Positions 1-8,960 of a DNA stretch of 64,000 nucleotides are shown here, piece after piece. The stretch covers positions 3,348,001 through 3,412,000 of the forward strand of contig NZ_LVWJ02000014.1 of NCBI RefSeq assembly GCF_001625015.1, written 5' to 3'. Below the pieces are notes generated by a model. The model ran no database searches and was not told the DNA's origin. It saw only the letters and a list, made by a program, of their open reading frames with translations. Position numbers and translations under genes: made by a program. Numbering within the stretch: position 1 is the first letter of the stretch; each line of letters opens with the position of its first letter. The DNA is from Lewinella sp. 4G2 (lineage in GTDB: Bacteria > Bacteroidota > Bacteroidia > Chitinophagales > Saprospiraceae).

Positions 1-698
1 TGCACCTGTTGATCATTGAGGACGAGAATCGCATTGCCCGCCGCGTGCAACGCATGGCCACCGACTATTTTGGCGACCAGCTAACGGCGCTAGCTCACCG
101 TGATTCCGTCAAGACCGGCCGCGCCTATCTGGATGAACATCAGGTTGATCTGTTGTTGCTCGACCTCAATCTGAACGGCGAGGATGGCTTCACCGTCCTG
201 CAGGAGATGACCTCTCTTTCCTGCCACGTCGTCATCGTATCCGCCTACCACGACCGCGCGCTGGAAGCCTTTGAATACGGGGTGCTCGATTTTGTCCCCA
301 AGCCCTTCAATGCCGCGCGGCTTTTCCGTGCCTTCTCCCGCACCAGTGATCGGACCGCCCAGCCGGATGCCCCGCTGAAGTATCTGTCGGTCCGCAAGAA
401 GGGTGCCATTAATCTGCTCCCGGTAGCCGAGATCAGCCACGTGCAGGGCGCCGGTGTGTACGCGGAGATCGTCCTCCTGAATGGCACCACATTCCTGCAC
501 GGCAAGAGCCTGGATAAACTGGCTACCTTATTACCTACGAGTTTTCACCGCGTCCACAAATCCTACTTGGTCGATTTGCAGCAGATCCGTCAGATTCGCA
601 TCGAAGGTGGCGGCAAATACACGGCCGTCCTCCAGAGCGGTACGGAATTGCCCGTAGGTAGGACGAAATATAAAGGTCTTCGTGATTTGGTGGGTTAG
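1..698 (+). CDS. LytTR-family response regulator, 5' end cut by the window edge
   Basis: Two-component response regulator that would bind DNA after phosphorylation by a sensor kinase of the LytS/YehU type. The reading frame is open to the first base of the window and the first possible start (TTG at 9) falls inside the usual first strand (LLIIEDEN), so the true start is probably just outside. The receiver domain covers about the first 110 residues, with the acidic pair in IIEDEN, the phosphoacceptor Asp in LLLLDLNLNGEDG and the conserved Lys in FVPKPF. A LytTR DNA-binding domain fills the last 105 residues (YLSVRKKG, FHRVHKSYLVDL, LPVGRTKYKGL). The partner histidine kinase is presumably upstream, outside the window. 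Confidence 0.93.
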   Translation, partial: HLLIIEDENRIARRVQRMATDYFGDQLTALAHRDSVKTGRAYLDEHQVDLLLLDLNLNGEDGFTVLQEMTSLSCHVVIVSAYHDRALEAFEYGVLDFVPKPFNAARLFRAFSRTSDRTAQPDAPLKYLSVRKKGAINLLPVAEISHVQGAGVYAEIVLLNGTTFLHGKSLDKLATLLPTSFHRVHKSYLVDLQQIRQIRIEGGGKYTAVLQSGTELPVGRTKYKGLRDLVG

Positions 699-767
699 GG
701 GGAGTTGTTGGGTATTACGAGATCAGGAATATCTGGGCGCCCCGACAAAGTACGGGACTTACTGCGT

Positions 768-784
768 GGCGCTGCCGCAGGTGC
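768..784 (-). repeat. Family A element, short form
   Basis: GGCGCTGCCGCAGGTGC, the reverse complement of the family A 17-mer. It lies in the 185-bp gap between the response regulator and the next gene. The 16 bases after it (GATGTTTTGGGATGGA) are identical to those after the copy at 5002-5018, so this subtype is longer than 17 bp. Confidence 0.8.
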
Positions 785-883
785 GATGTTTTGGGATGGA
801 GAAATAATGGATGGAGTCGAACCAAGGTGCCCACCCAAGGCCAGGGGCAAAAAATTGTACATTTGGACTAAAACCCAGCTAAC

Positions 884-2209
884 GTGTCCGCACCCCATTT
901 CCACAAACTACTCTTCGTATTCTTAGGTGTATTTGCCTTTCACCTAAATGGTCTCCAAGCCCAGGAAGCCGAACTGACCGAAAGCCAGGGCAAACTGATC
1001 GACCTACTTTATACGGTGGAGGATTTTCAACAACGCTTCGGTGTTGCCTTGCAGAATAATCCGGACTTCCAGTTTATGGAAGAGGATGCTTATTTCATCA
1101 AAGTAGCTAGCCAGGAGGTTCCTAATTCTGCCCTTTCCCGCCACTATGAGGCTGTTAGTGCCGCCGTCGCCTCTATGGCTCCAGCGCGGATTGATAGTCT
1201 GATTACACTGATGGAATCCCCCCATGGCGCGGCCATCCGCGAGCTGTTTTTGGCGGATAACCACTACGTAGAACACGGTATGGCGACTTACGTAAATGAT
1301 CTGGTCAATTTTGCTTGGGAAGAAACGAATAGACGGGATAGTGTCCTCTTCGAAAAGGAATTCCCGTACCCCTTGTCGGAAATTTCTGATGGTACGTACA
1401 CAAACGTCATTGCACCGGGAAAAATAGCTCAAGTGGAAAGGAATGGCCCAGTTCAGACCGAAAGATTACAAGGCCAGGAGGTGAAATTGGAGTTGAAGTG
1501 GCTCAACAACAGCCGTTACGAACTGAAGAATCCTGCCGGTAGCCTTTTCCCGAATGGCGAGCCCGTAACGGCCAATATTTTTCATATCGATGGAGACGAA
1601 TACCACTTCATGGTGCTACTGCCCAATGGGATTTACTTAGAAAACATTTTGCAACGCAAGTCCTATACTTCCTACGCCGACGAAATCAAGTCATTCCAGT
1701 GGGGATTGAATGATGAGTATTACGACGAGTTCACAACCCCGTTACCACAAGAAGATATTGCTGACTTTAGGGCCGGAGGTGGCCACGGCTTCTTCCCCGT
1801 CAGTGAATCAAATAGAGTGACCGCCAAGTTCTCGCAGAACAGTAACGCCGACCAAATTGTCAGCATGGAAACCAGCAGTGGGGAGCAGAAGGAGTACCAA
1901 CTGTACGGTACCGCAGCCTTCCAGTTAAGTGGTAAAGACCAGGAGCTCCAGGTCTTCAAACCCACCGCCCCGGAAAGTGACTATCTCTTCATCCCCTTCA
2001 CCGATCTAACCAATGGTAGCGACACCTACGCCGGTGGCCGCTACATCGAGGCCAAACTACCCAGCGACGGCAATATCGTCATTGATTTCAATCAGGCTTA
2101 CCATCCTTACTGTGCCTATACGACGGGTTATTCTTGCCCCATCCCACCGGCCGCAAACCATCTGGAATTCAAAGTAGAAGCCGGGGTAAAACTGCCGATT
2201 AAAGAATAG
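884..2209 (+). CDS. Secreted protein of unknown function, weak DUF2059-like N-terminal half
   Basis: Predicted exported protein of 441 residues. A GTG start at 884 is chosen because it gives a complete signal peptide (hydrophobic FVFLGVFAFHLNGL, cleavage near LQAQ-EAE) and there is no upstream ATG in frame. Residues 35-130 are helical and contain RIDSLITLMESPHGAAIREL, which resembles the closing helix of DUF2059 proteins; this is only a suggestion. The C-terminal half is rich in beta-type sequence, with a CxxxxxYSC cysteine pair near the end. The gene stands alone, followed at once by a type B repeat. No function can be assigned. Confidence 0.75.
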   Translation: MSAPHFHKLLFVFLGVFAFHLNGLQAQEAELTESQGKLIDLLYTVEDFQQRFGVALQNNPDFQFMEEDAYFIKVASQEVPNSALSRHYEAVSAAVASMAPARIDSLITLMESPHGAAIRELFLADNHYVEHGMATYVNDLVNFAWEETNRRDSVLFEKEFPYPLSEISDGTYTNVIAPGKIAQVERNGPVQTERLQGQEVKLELKWLNNSRYELKNPAGSLFPNGEPVTANIFHIDGDEYHFMVLLPNGIYLENILQRKSYTSYADEIKSFQWGLNDEYYDEFTTPLPQEDIADFRAGGGHGFFPVSESNRVTAKFSQNSNADQIVSMETSSGEQKEYQLYGTAAFQLSGKDQELQVFKPTAPESDYLFIPFTDLTNGSDTYAGGRYIEAKLPSDGNIVIDFNQAYHPYCAYTTGYSCPIPPAANHLEFKVEAGVKLPIKE

Positions 2210-2234
2210 AATTGCCTGTGCCTAGGAGGTAAGG

Positions 2235-2403
2235 AGCCCCAGCGGGGCGTCTATTGTAGCGTGGGTTAGAGTTGCCGCAGGCAACAGAGACCCACGTTTT
2301 CGTTGGCGGGTTAGACCGGCCGCAAGCAACGGAGGCCCACGTTTTCGTTGGCGCAGCGTGGGTCAGAATATCCTCAGGCAACGGAGTCCCACATTTTCGT
2401 CGC
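2235..2403 (+). repeat. Type B double-hairpin element with three hairpin-2 copies
   Basis: Begins with the small hairpin GCCCCAGCGGGGC, spacer GTCTATTGTA, then a long hairpin whose arms are GTGGGTTAGAGTTGCC and GGCAACAGAGACCCAC, followed by GTTTTCGTT. The long-hairpin unit is repeated two more times in degenerate form, each ending in CCCAC(G/A)TTTTCGT. It fills the first half of the 351-bp gap between two plus-strand genes. The rest of the gap (2404-2560) shows nothing recognisable. Confidence 0.85.
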
Positions 2404-2560
2404 GTCCTGCGTTCCCATTATACGCCACCCATGCGTTGTCATTCTTGTTACAATCACCCCAACAATCTACCTTAAAAGAGACGTTTTCACCACTCCCCAC
2501 CTTTCCAGTATAAGGATCATATTGCCTGAACTCCTTCGTAATTAGTACACCCGCCCACCC

Positions 2561-3580
2561 ATGACCACCCAAGACCTCCAAACCATACTAGAAATCCAAC
2601 TCCCGGATGACTATCTAGCCTTCCGTGGTGATGATGTCAATACCGCCACCACAATCGAATTCCGTTTTGACGATTGGACGTTCTGGCCACTCGAAAAATG
2701 CGCCACGCGCACGCAGGAACTCAGAAAAAGCAAGGCAATTCCCGAGGTAGCTTTCGCCTTCGCCGACAACGACAATGAGGAAGTGCTTTTCTATTCTGAT
2801 CCGGATAAAACGACGACCGCTATCAAGCACCTAGATAGTGACGGCGACCTCTCTTTCTACGCGTTCTCGTTCTGTGAGATCACTCTTTACCCCGTCACGC
2901 AGCGACTCATCGATGAGATTGACGATGACAATTGGGAGCAACAAGACTTCAGTGCACTCGAGCAGTGCCCCGGGAGTCTGGTCGATTACGCCAATGCATT
3001 GATGACCTCGGAGTACGACGAGTACTTCTCCGTGGATCGAAACGAATTTGCACTGTCCATCTACCTCAGAGCGGCGGCACACCACCATCCGGAAGCCGCG
3101 CACGAGATCGCGAACTACTATTATTACCAGGATGAAGTAGACGTTGAAGCCGTAATCAAATGGCGGAAAAAAGCCATAGCTTGCGGCAATACGGAAGATA
3201 TCTACGAATTGGCTGATTTCATCATCGACGAACAGCCAGAGCAGATAGAGGAAGCGATCGCGCTATTGGAAAGCTTACTCACTAACCGTTGGTATCAGGA
3301 AAGGGCGCTCCTAAAATTGTCGAGAATCTATATGAGAGGGACTGGTGGGCAGCAGGATTACCAGAAAGGAATTGCTCTAGTAAATAAATGCGTGGACCTC
3401 GGCAACGATAACGCGCTGGCGGATCTGGCATTCTACTACTTTAAAGGAGTAGGCGTGACCAAAGACGTCAAGAAAGCACACCAAATGTTGACTCAAGCGG
3501 AGGAGAACGCCCTGAGTAAGACGGGTGTATCGGTTTATAAGGATTTCATCGATATCCTCGAAAAGGAATTAAAAAGGTAA
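2561..3580 (+). CDS. SUKH (SMI1/KNR4-like) domain fused to Sel1-like repeats
   Basis: Cytoplasmic 339-residue protein with no signal peptide. Residues 1-115 look like a SUKH/SMI1-KNR4 domain: an N-terminal helix leading to LPDDYLAF, then FRFDDWTFWPLEKC, FAFADNDNEEVLFY and a hydrophobic FAFSFCEITL strand. Residues 150-330 form helical Sel1-like/TPR-type repeats (ALSIYLRAAAHHHPEAAHEIANYYYY, RGTGGQQDYQKGIALVNKCVDLGNDNALADLAFYYFKGVGVTKDVKKA). The text GVGVTKDVKKA is typical of Sel1 repeats. SUKH proteins are often immunity proteins against toxins, but many are of unknown role and there is no toxin beside this one. The start ATG follows a 150-bp unremarkable leader. Confidence 0.78.
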   Translation: MTTQDLQTILEIQLPDDYLAFRGDDVNTATTIEFRFDDWTFWPLEKCATRTQELRKSKAIPEVAFAFADNDNEEVLFYSDPDKTTTAIKHLDSDGDLSFYAFSFCEITLYPVTQRLIDEIDDDNWEQQDFSALEQCPGSLVDYANALMTSEYDEYFSVDRNEFALSIYLRAAAHHHPEAAHEIANYYYYQDEVDVEAVIKWRKKAIACGNTEDIYELADFIIDEQPEQIEEAIALLESLLTNRWYQERALLKLSRIYMRGTGGQQDYQKGIALVNKCVDLGNDNALADLAFYYFKGVGVTKDVKKAHQMLTQAEENALSKTGVSVYKDFIDILEKELKR

Positions 3581-3699
3581 GGTGTAGCCGGTATACAACT
3601 AGCCAACAACGCACTTAATTTCCTGTTAATCACTCATTTGGCTTCTTTGCCAACCGACTCCTACGACCTATATTGAGGGCAACACCACACACCAAACCC

Positions 3700-4782
3700 A
3701 TGAAATACACTTACTACCTTTTGCTCCTCGCCCTACTCATCAGCGCCTGCGAAGACGAAGACATGCTTAGCCCCGACCCCGGATTACCTGAGGAGGAAGA
3801 AGAAGTCGTCAACGTCGTTGACTCTTTCGAGCTTAACCTAGTTGAACTACCTGTCATCAACGAATCGGGCAACTTTAGCGTGTTGGACTTCACCACCCAG
3901 ATCCCGGGCTTTATTTGGGGGACGACCTACCGCCGGGAGGCCGAAAAGAACGTGCTGTTCTCCTACAACATTAGTGACGAAACCTTTCAATACTTCACGC
4001 CGCCCGGTGATCTGGGCATTCTATCACCCCGGTGGACCGTCGCCGGGCCGGACGGAAAATTGTACCTGTACTCCACTGGCTTCATCTACAGTGAGGTCGC
4101 CGTATTCGAAATTGAAAGTGAGACCTGGTCCAGCATCACCATTCCGGAAGGCGTGAATCGTGTGATTGCGGATCTTAACAAGAAGGATGTCTGGATCGCC
4201 CACGGCGCCGGCGTATCACGTTACCGAAACGGAGAATTACTTACCTACGACGATACGAACTCAGGTTTGCAAAAGGTAACCTCCGGGGCTAACACTTCCT
4301 TCTTCGGCGGCCCTATGGCGGTGGACTCCGACGGTGTAGTGTGGTACGCCAACCAGGGGAGACTCTTTCAATTCCGGGACGAAGCGTGGACGGAACACCC
4401 CAACTCACCTTTCACGGATATCACGAGGATCTCCCAAATATCCCCAGCGGAGTCAGGTGGCGTATTCGTCAAGGTATCCTTCGGCGCATTGACGCAAGTT
4501 AAATTCAATGAAGTGGTGAATACGTACACCAACGAAGAACTGACTGTACCCAGCCGCCCGGCGTTCGACATTATTGAACGCGGTAGCGACGAAAGTATCA
4601 TCTACTCCCACACCAACGGCTTTTCTTACTACAGCCTTTCAGCGGATACCCTCATTATTATCGACAATACGAATAGCGAACTTCCCCAGGGTCAATTGAA
4701 CCTGTACATGGAGCGGGACGCTAACGGGGTGATTTGGTTCGGCGGACACAACGTTTTTGGTACGCTACCGGATGAGTGGTAG
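3700..4782 (+). CDS. Lipoprotein with beta-propeller-like repeats
   Basis: Predicted outer-membrane or periplasmic lipoprotein of 360 residues. ATG at 3700 is chosen over an upstream TTG because it starts a lipoprotein signal directly (MKYTYYLLLLALLISAC, lipobox ISAC). An acidic linker follows (EDEDM, PEEEEEVV). The body shows repeated strands such as FIWGTTYR, VWIAHGAGVSRYRNGELLTYDDTNSGL, VWYANQGRLFQFRDEAW and VIWFGGHNVFGTLPDEW, which resemble the two-component-regulator (YXX/reg_prop) propeller. No enzyme motif is seen. It stands alone, with about 90 bp before it. Confidence 0.78.
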   Translation: MKYTYYLLLLALLISACEDEDMLSPDPGLPEEEEEVVNVVDSFELNLVELPVINESGNFSVLDFTTQIPGFIWGTTYRREAEKNVLFSYNISDETFQYFTPPGDLGILSPRWTVAGPDGKLYLYSTGFIYSEVAVFEIESETWSSITIPEGVNRVIADLNKKDVWIAHGAGVSRYRNGELLTYDDTNSGLQKVTSGANTSFFGGPMAVDSDGVVWYANQGRLFQFRDEAWTEHPNSPFTDITRISQISPAESGGVFVKVSFGALTQVKFNEVVNTYTNEELTVPSRPAFDIIERGSDESIIYSHTNGFSYYSLSADTLIIIDNTNSELPQGQLNLYMERDANGVIWFGGHNVFGTLPDEW

Positions 4783-4859
4783 TCTTGCATCCATCGCTAC
4801 ATCTAGCTCATTTTTACTACAGAGCGACAACCTATCCTTGCCCACCTCCCAATTTCTTC

Positions 4860-4876
4860 GCACCTGCGTCAGCGCC
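4860..4876 (+). repeat. Family A element, short form
   Basis: GCACCTGCGTCAGCGCC in the 375-bp gap 4783-5157. It forms an inverted pair with the copy at 5002-5018, 125 bp apart. The remainder of the gap has no gene-like reading frame or other recognised feature. Confidence 0.8.
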
Positions 4877-5001
4877 CCATATTGAGTTTGGTATTGGATT
4901 GGGGGTCAAGCAGTCACTTCCGCTTGCAAATGACCCGCTCGCCGGTCGTCACGCATTCAATGGTACACAAACCGCCATCTTTCTTCATCTTTAAACCGTT
5001 A

Positions 5002-5018
5002 GGCGCTGCCGCGGGTGC
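5002..5018 (-). repeat. Family A element, short form
   Basis: GGCGCTGCCGCGGGTGC, inverted relative to 4860-4876. It is followed by the same 16-bp flank (GATGTTTTGGGATGGA) as the copy at 768-784. Confidence 0.8.
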
Positions 5019-5157
5019 GATGTTTTGGGATGGAGGTGCTAATGGGGACTTAAGGTATTAGACCCTATGTCTATGGCTCACCCCGCCCTGGTGATAAAAG
5101 GCTATCGAATTTCGCCTAAGCTTGTCCCGAACCAACCTAAACGTAAGAAGAACTGAC

Positions 5158-6618
5158 TTATCGTATGATCAACTCTGCTGTACGGCTTTGCCCTTGTACA
5201 AGTAGTTCTACAAAGTAAATTCCCCGCGCCAGGTGGGATACATCCAGCTTGATTGTTTGGGTTCCCGTTGTCGTCCTCGTCGCTTGTCTTCGCACGAGGA
5301 TCCCTTCTGAATTGTAGACTTGTAGTGATACTTCCTCCGGGGATAATGATACGAAACGAACGTTCACGAATTCCGCCGCTGTTGGATTGGGGAAGAGAGA
5401 ATAGTCGATAGATAGATCTGAGGCGGTTGAACCAACGCTATTTACTAAGCCAACATTTCGGTACAGTTTTGCAGTGAGCTGCTTACCGTTAAAATCAACG
5501 GATCCAGTGATGAGTACGTCTTGGGCCTCGTCACCATCTACGTCCGCAAAAGCGATGGAGCTGTACCATACGCCGGTTAGCGCTTCATTCTGGGCCTCCG
5601 AGAAAATTGCGTTTCCATTGTTAAGGTAAAGTTTTGCGTGTGACTCGTTTATTCCACCAGTTACGATAAGATCCTGATCGCCATCACCATCAATATCCGA
5701 GCAGGCTACGCTACCATAGAAATGGCCTTCAAAGGGCAGACCGGAGAGCAAGGTGAAGTTGCCCGCAGCGTCGTTGAGGTAGATCTCGCTGATTGGCTGG
5801 TTCATTCCGTTAGATGAAGATGTACCAGAAATTATCAGGTCCGGTGCATCATCACCATTTACATCTGAGAATACGACGGTACTGTAGTGAAGATTGGTGA
5901 TGGCAGTTCCCGTCTTTTCCGAGAATCCCCCATTCCCATCATTCAAAAACAGTTTGGTACTGGATTGTAGGTTCGCGTCTCTTCCTGTAATTAAGACATC
6001 CAGGTCATTGTCTCCATCTACGTCCGCAAAGGCAGTAGCACTTGAGGCTACCCCGGTGAACGGGGTGCCCTTTACCTCGACGAAGGTCCCCATTCCCTCG
6101 TTCTTGTAAAGTTTTGCTATTCTCTCATTTTTGGTGGATCCGGTCAGGAGTAGGTCTTCGTCTCCATCTCGGTCTACGTCGCCAAAAGAGACCGCGCTTG
6201 AGCCAACACCATCGAATGGGGTGTTGGACTTTTCGGTAAAGACACCCGTTCCGTCGTTGAGGTACAATTTCGCGATTGGTTCTGTTCCATGCCCAGTAAG
6301 GAGAAGATCTTTATCCCCATCACCGTCGACATCAGAAAATGCGGTGGCACTGAATTGTACCCCCTCCAAAGTGGTGTTTTGCTGCACGGAGAAATTCCCT
6401 TCACCGTCATTGAGATATAGTTTTGAGATGCCTTCTTCGTCATTATTCCGACCGGTGATGAGCAGGTCGAGATCGCCGTCTGCGTCCACGTCCTCGAAAG
6501 CTACCGAGCTTTGTATTACGCCATCAAAGGGCGTAGATGCAAGTTCTCGAAAGTACTGTGCTTGCAGTGAGTATGTGGTCATCAGCATCGACAAGATGAA
6601 GCAGTATTTAAAATTCAT
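5158..6618 (-). CDS. FG-GAP/VCBS repeat protein exported by type IX secretion
   Basis: Secreted 486-residue protein. A signal peptide (MNFKYCFILSMLMTTYSLQA, then QYFRE) is followed by seven repeats of about 55 residues, each with a FSDVDGDGDxDLLITG calcium-binding type motif and a KLYLNDGxGxFxE strand, the pattern of FG-GAP/VCBS propellers. The last 80 residues form a type A C-terminal sorting domain (YSLFPNPTAAEFVNVRF, VYNSEGILV, LARGIYFVEL, TAELIIR), which directs secretion through the T9SS and attachment to the cell surface. The substrate is unknown; such proteins often act in adhesion or as scaffolds. Confidence 0.9.
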   Translation of the reverse strand: MNFKYCFILSMLMTTYSLQAQYFRELASTPFDGVIQSSVAFEDVDADGDLDLLITGRNNDEEGISKLYLNDGEGNFSVQQNTTLEGVQFSATAFSDVDGDGDKDLLLTGHGTEPIAKLYLNDGTGVFTEKSNTPFDGVGSSAVSFGDVDRDGDEDLLLTGSTKNERIAKLYKNEGMGTFVEVKGTPFTGVASSATAFADVDGDNDLDVLITGRDANLQSSTKLFLNDGNGGFSEKTGTAITNLHYSTVVFSDVNGDDAPDLIISGTSSSNGMNQPISEIYLNDAAGNFTLLSGLPFEGHFYGSVACSDIDGDGDQDLIVTGGINESHAKLYLNNGNAIFSEAQNEALTGVWYSSIAFADVDGDEAQDVLITGSVDFNGKQLTAKLYRNVGLVNSVGSTASDLSIDYSLFPNPTAAEFVNVRFVSLSPEEVSLQVYNSEGILVRRQATRTTTGTQTIKLDVSHLARGIYFVELLVQGQSRTAELIIR

Positions 6619-6770
6619 GGCCTCGATTGATGAATTAAAATAGTAGGTGGATCATTGGGTTCGCGCTCTCGCACGTGGCGGCTTTGATTGCGTACGCCCT
6701 AAGCCTAGTGGAAGTGAATTTACAAATGACCACGGTGATTTACCAAGTTTAGGTGTAGGATTGCTGGGAG

Positions 6771-6979
6771 GTAGATTCTACGGCCATGCGGGATGAAACG
6801 AATACGTAGGTTCCACGGCCATGCGGGATGAAACGAACACGTAGGATTCCACGGCCTCGCGGGATGCAACGAACGTGTAGTTACCCACGGCCTCGCGGTA
6901 TAAAACGAACACGTAGGATTCCACGGCCTCGCGGCCCGTTCCATCCTACGCTAAGGTGGATCGTCCCTTCGGGACTGGT
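6771..6979 (-). repeat. Type C double-hairpin element with 36-bp tandem arm array
   Basis: Read on the minus strand: a small hairpin (GTCCCGAAGGGAC) at 6963-6975, spacer, then the long hairpin whose arms are GCGTAGGAT and ATCCTACG around a CGCGAGG-type loop, followed by an array of the right arm. GCGG steps fall at 6788, 6823, 6859, 6895 and 6931, a 35-36 bp period. It occupies most of the 377-bp gap between the FG-GAP protein and the next gene. Confidence 0.85.
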
Positions 6980-6995
6980 GCCTTACATTTAAGCC

Positions 6996-7487
6996 ATGAC
7001 ACCCGATACACCATCATTCGTTCTCGATTTCATCCTGGGATTGAGCGTAGACAAAAAGTGGCAGGATTGGGCTTACCGGAACTATACCTCCGGCCACGAG
7101 CACGAATCCTTAATGGAGCTTATCGTGCTTCAACAGCCCATTAACCAGTTTGAAGCCAAAGAGATAGTTCAACAAATATTCACGGATATGAAGGTTGATG
7201 CTGATGACGTTGATTATTGGGTGGCCCAATACGTACGCTACATTGAAAGTAGACTAACTTATACTTCCATGGAAGACGTTGTGAAACAGCTCTTCCCCCT
7301 ACACCAATTGTATATTGATTTACACCTGCCACCAGTTGGGCTGCAAGAATTTTATATGCTTTACAATGGCTTGCAGGATCTCATTTCCGATGGAGTGCAA
7401 TGGTATCATGATCAATTGACTGAAGTCAATTATGAGGATGTGGCGCGGGCTGCATTTGCGCGGTTTAGGTTGAGGAAAGATGCATAA
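6996..7487 (+). CDS. Hypothetical cytoplasmic protein
   Basis: Protein of 163 residues starting at the first ATG after a type C repeat. It is mainly helical, with no signal peptide, no membrane segment and no motif recognised. Aromatic-rich stretches stand out (DDVDYWVAQYVRYIESRLTY, LQEFYMLYNGLQDL). The next gene begins 30 bp downstream on the same strand, so the two may be co-transcribed. Function unknown; the call as a real gene rests on length, codon pattern and clean position between features. Confidence 0.65.
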   Translation: MTPDTPSFVLDFILGLSVDKKWQDWAYRNYTSGHEHESLMELIVLQQPINQFEAKEIVQQIFTDMKVDADDVDYWVAQYVRYIESRLTYTSMEDVVKQLFPLHQLYIDLHLPPVGLQEFYMLYNGLQDLISDGVQWYHDQLTEVNYEDVARAAFARFRLRKDA

Positions 7488-7517
7488 TTAATAGGATCCT
7501 AGTAAACAAACCCAAAC

Positions 7518-8057
7518 ATGCAAAAATTAATATTAGGGTGGTTAATCACAGTCTGTATAGCCGTCTCCGGGCATGCGCAAACCGTAGACTCATGTACCGG
7601 CCGGGGCAAAGTAGTGGTAGATTCTTTGCTGCCGAAATCCAAAGCGTCTTATGCGGATCACACATGGCGAGACGTATCGGACTCGCAAATACAAGAGGTT
7701 GCTAGGTATTGCACTTTAGGAGATAGCGCATTTATGAAGTTGATATATTACGATTATCTTTTCGGCTATTTCGTCGATTTAGGTGTTGACCTAAATACAC
7801 GCTGTGTAACTGCCAAATTTGTAGAATCCTCGGATATAGAGGATGGAATCGATAGCACCGTCGTGATTGAAACTCTTTTGACAATTGATAAAGCTATTCG
7901 ATCTGGGCAGACCATCTACGGTGAAGTTGTATTAGACTTCCTTGAATACCGTCGTAGCGCCTATAGATTCGGAAAACCAAATCCGGAACCTCGCTCATTC
8001 AAGATTAGATTTGAGGCAATCCATAGCGATAATTGTCAGGAATTAGGAGTGCGTTGA
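7518..8057 (+). CDS. Hypothetical secreted protein
   Basis: Exported protein of 179 residues. The signal peptide is clear (MQKLILGWLITVCIAVSGHA, cleavage before QTVDSC). The mature part has three or four cysteines (DSCTGRG, RYCTLG, TRCVTA, DNCQEL) that could form two disulfides. No family was recognised. It follows the preceding hypothetical gene by 30 bp. This stretch is more AT-rich than its neighbours, as is the 107 bp after it. Confidence 0.68.
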   Translation: MQKLILGWLITVCIAVSGHAQTVDSCTGRGKVVVDSLLPKSKASYADHTWRDVSDSQIQEVARYCTLGDSAFMKLIYYDYLFGYFVDLGVDLNTRCVTAKFVESSDIEDGIDSTVVIETLLTIDKAIRSGQTIYGEVVLDFLEYRRSAYRFGKPNPEPRSFKIRFEAIHSDNCQELGVR

Positions 8058-8164
8058 GTTATCTAAAGTATTCGCCTGTCGAATAAAGTGTTAGTTGATG
8101 ATTTTTACAATTAAGTTGATAAATATGAATTTAGACCATAGCAAGTTTGATTAACTTCCCTACA

Positions 8165-8722
8165 ATGCCCCTCTTCACCGCCGACCTCATCAACTCCTCA
8201 AAATTCCACAAATACCTTCCCCTCCGGTATGGTATCTATGCGCTGCTATTTGTTTTGGTATGGTTGCTAATCGGCGCCCCAGCGAGCTGGTTCAGTAATC
8301 AAGGGGCTGACTTTATATGGGCAGATAAACTGGGCCTGGATGTCATCCACTTGCTTATTGCATTGGTTGTCACGGTAGGCATCGCCTATGCTTTGCACGA
8401 AGGACATCGTGATGTCCGTAGCCTGGGCACTTTAGATATTTATCAGGATAAACTGCGTGTTCACTACGATGGCCATCCGTCTAAAGAATTCCTATACACC
8501 GACGTTACCAATCTGACGATCCGCCGCCGTTCCTCCTGGCAACATGAGGGGCGAAAGGAGAACTATCTCGTCGAATTCGGTAGCGTGGTTGAATTTCATA
8601 CCATCCACGACACCTATTCCTTCGAGTTCCACTTACCATCGGAGACCAAGAATAAAGAGTTTGAGGCCATGATACACACTCTCCAGCAACGCCGCGTAAA
8701 ATTCTTATATACCTCCGTGTAA
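8165..8722 (+). CDS. Hypothetical membrane protein with two transmembrane segments
   Basis: Protein of 185 residues. ATG at 8165 is preferred to TTG at 8147. Two hydrophobic helices lie near the N-terminus (about residues 22-45, YGIYALLFVLVWLLIGAPAS, and 60-80, LLIALVVTVGIAYAL). The remaining cytoplasmic part has a PH-like pattern: LGTLDIYQDKLRVHY, KEFLYTDVTNLTIRRR, YLVEFGSVVEF, YSFEFHLPSETKNKEFEAMIHTLQQR. The bacterial PH-domain likeness is an inference from strand order only. A type B repeat starts two bases after the stop. Confidence 0.68.
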   Translation: MPLFTADLINSSKFHKYLPLRYGIYALLFVLVWLLIGAPASWFSNQGADFIWADKLGLDVIHLLIALVVTVGIAYALHEGHRDVRSLGTLDIYQDKLRVHYDGHPSKEFLYTDVTNLTIRRRSSWQHEGRKENYLVEFGSVVEFHTIHDTYSFEFHLPSETKNKEFEAMIHTLQQRRVKFLYTSV

Positions 8723-8724
8723 TC

Positions 8725-8795
8725 CAGCCCCAGCGGGGCGTCTACCGTAGCGTGGGTTAGAGGTGCTGCAGGCAACGGAGGCCTACGTTTTCGAT
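8725..8795 (+). repeat. Type B double-hairpin element
   Basis: GCCCCAGCGGGGC hairpin, spacer GTCTACCGTA, then the GCGTGGG...GCCTACG long hairpin (inner arms GTGCTGCAGGCAAC-like) and the tail TTTTCGATGG. It begins right after the stop codon at 8722 and is followed by a type C copy. Confidence 0.83.
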
Positions 8796-8810
8796 GGATC
8801 CATTAGCAGA

Positions 8811-8884
8811 AGTCCCGAAGGGACGGTCCAACTTAGCGTAGGATGAAACAGGTCGCGAGACCGTGGAATCCTACGTATTAGTTT
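8811..8884 (+). repeat. Type C double-hairpin element, complete single copy
   Basis: Small hairpin GTCCCGAAGGGAC, spacer CTTA, then GCGTAGGAT...ATCCTACG with inner arms ACAGGTC and GACCGTG round a GCGA loop, ending GTATTAGTT. It is one of the cleanest examples of the shared plan. It sits between convergent genes. Confidence 0.83.
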
Positions 8885-8960
8885 ATTCACGCACGGCCCA
8901 TGCGCTCCACAGTATTCGCTGATTCACCCACCAACAACGGACCTCTACATCCTCAGCCCC

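Noticed and set aside
2561-3580. Toxin-immunity locus around the SUKH protein
   Set aside because: Neither neighbour is toxin-like; the upstream gene is a secreted protein of unknown role and the downstream gene a propeller lipoprotein.
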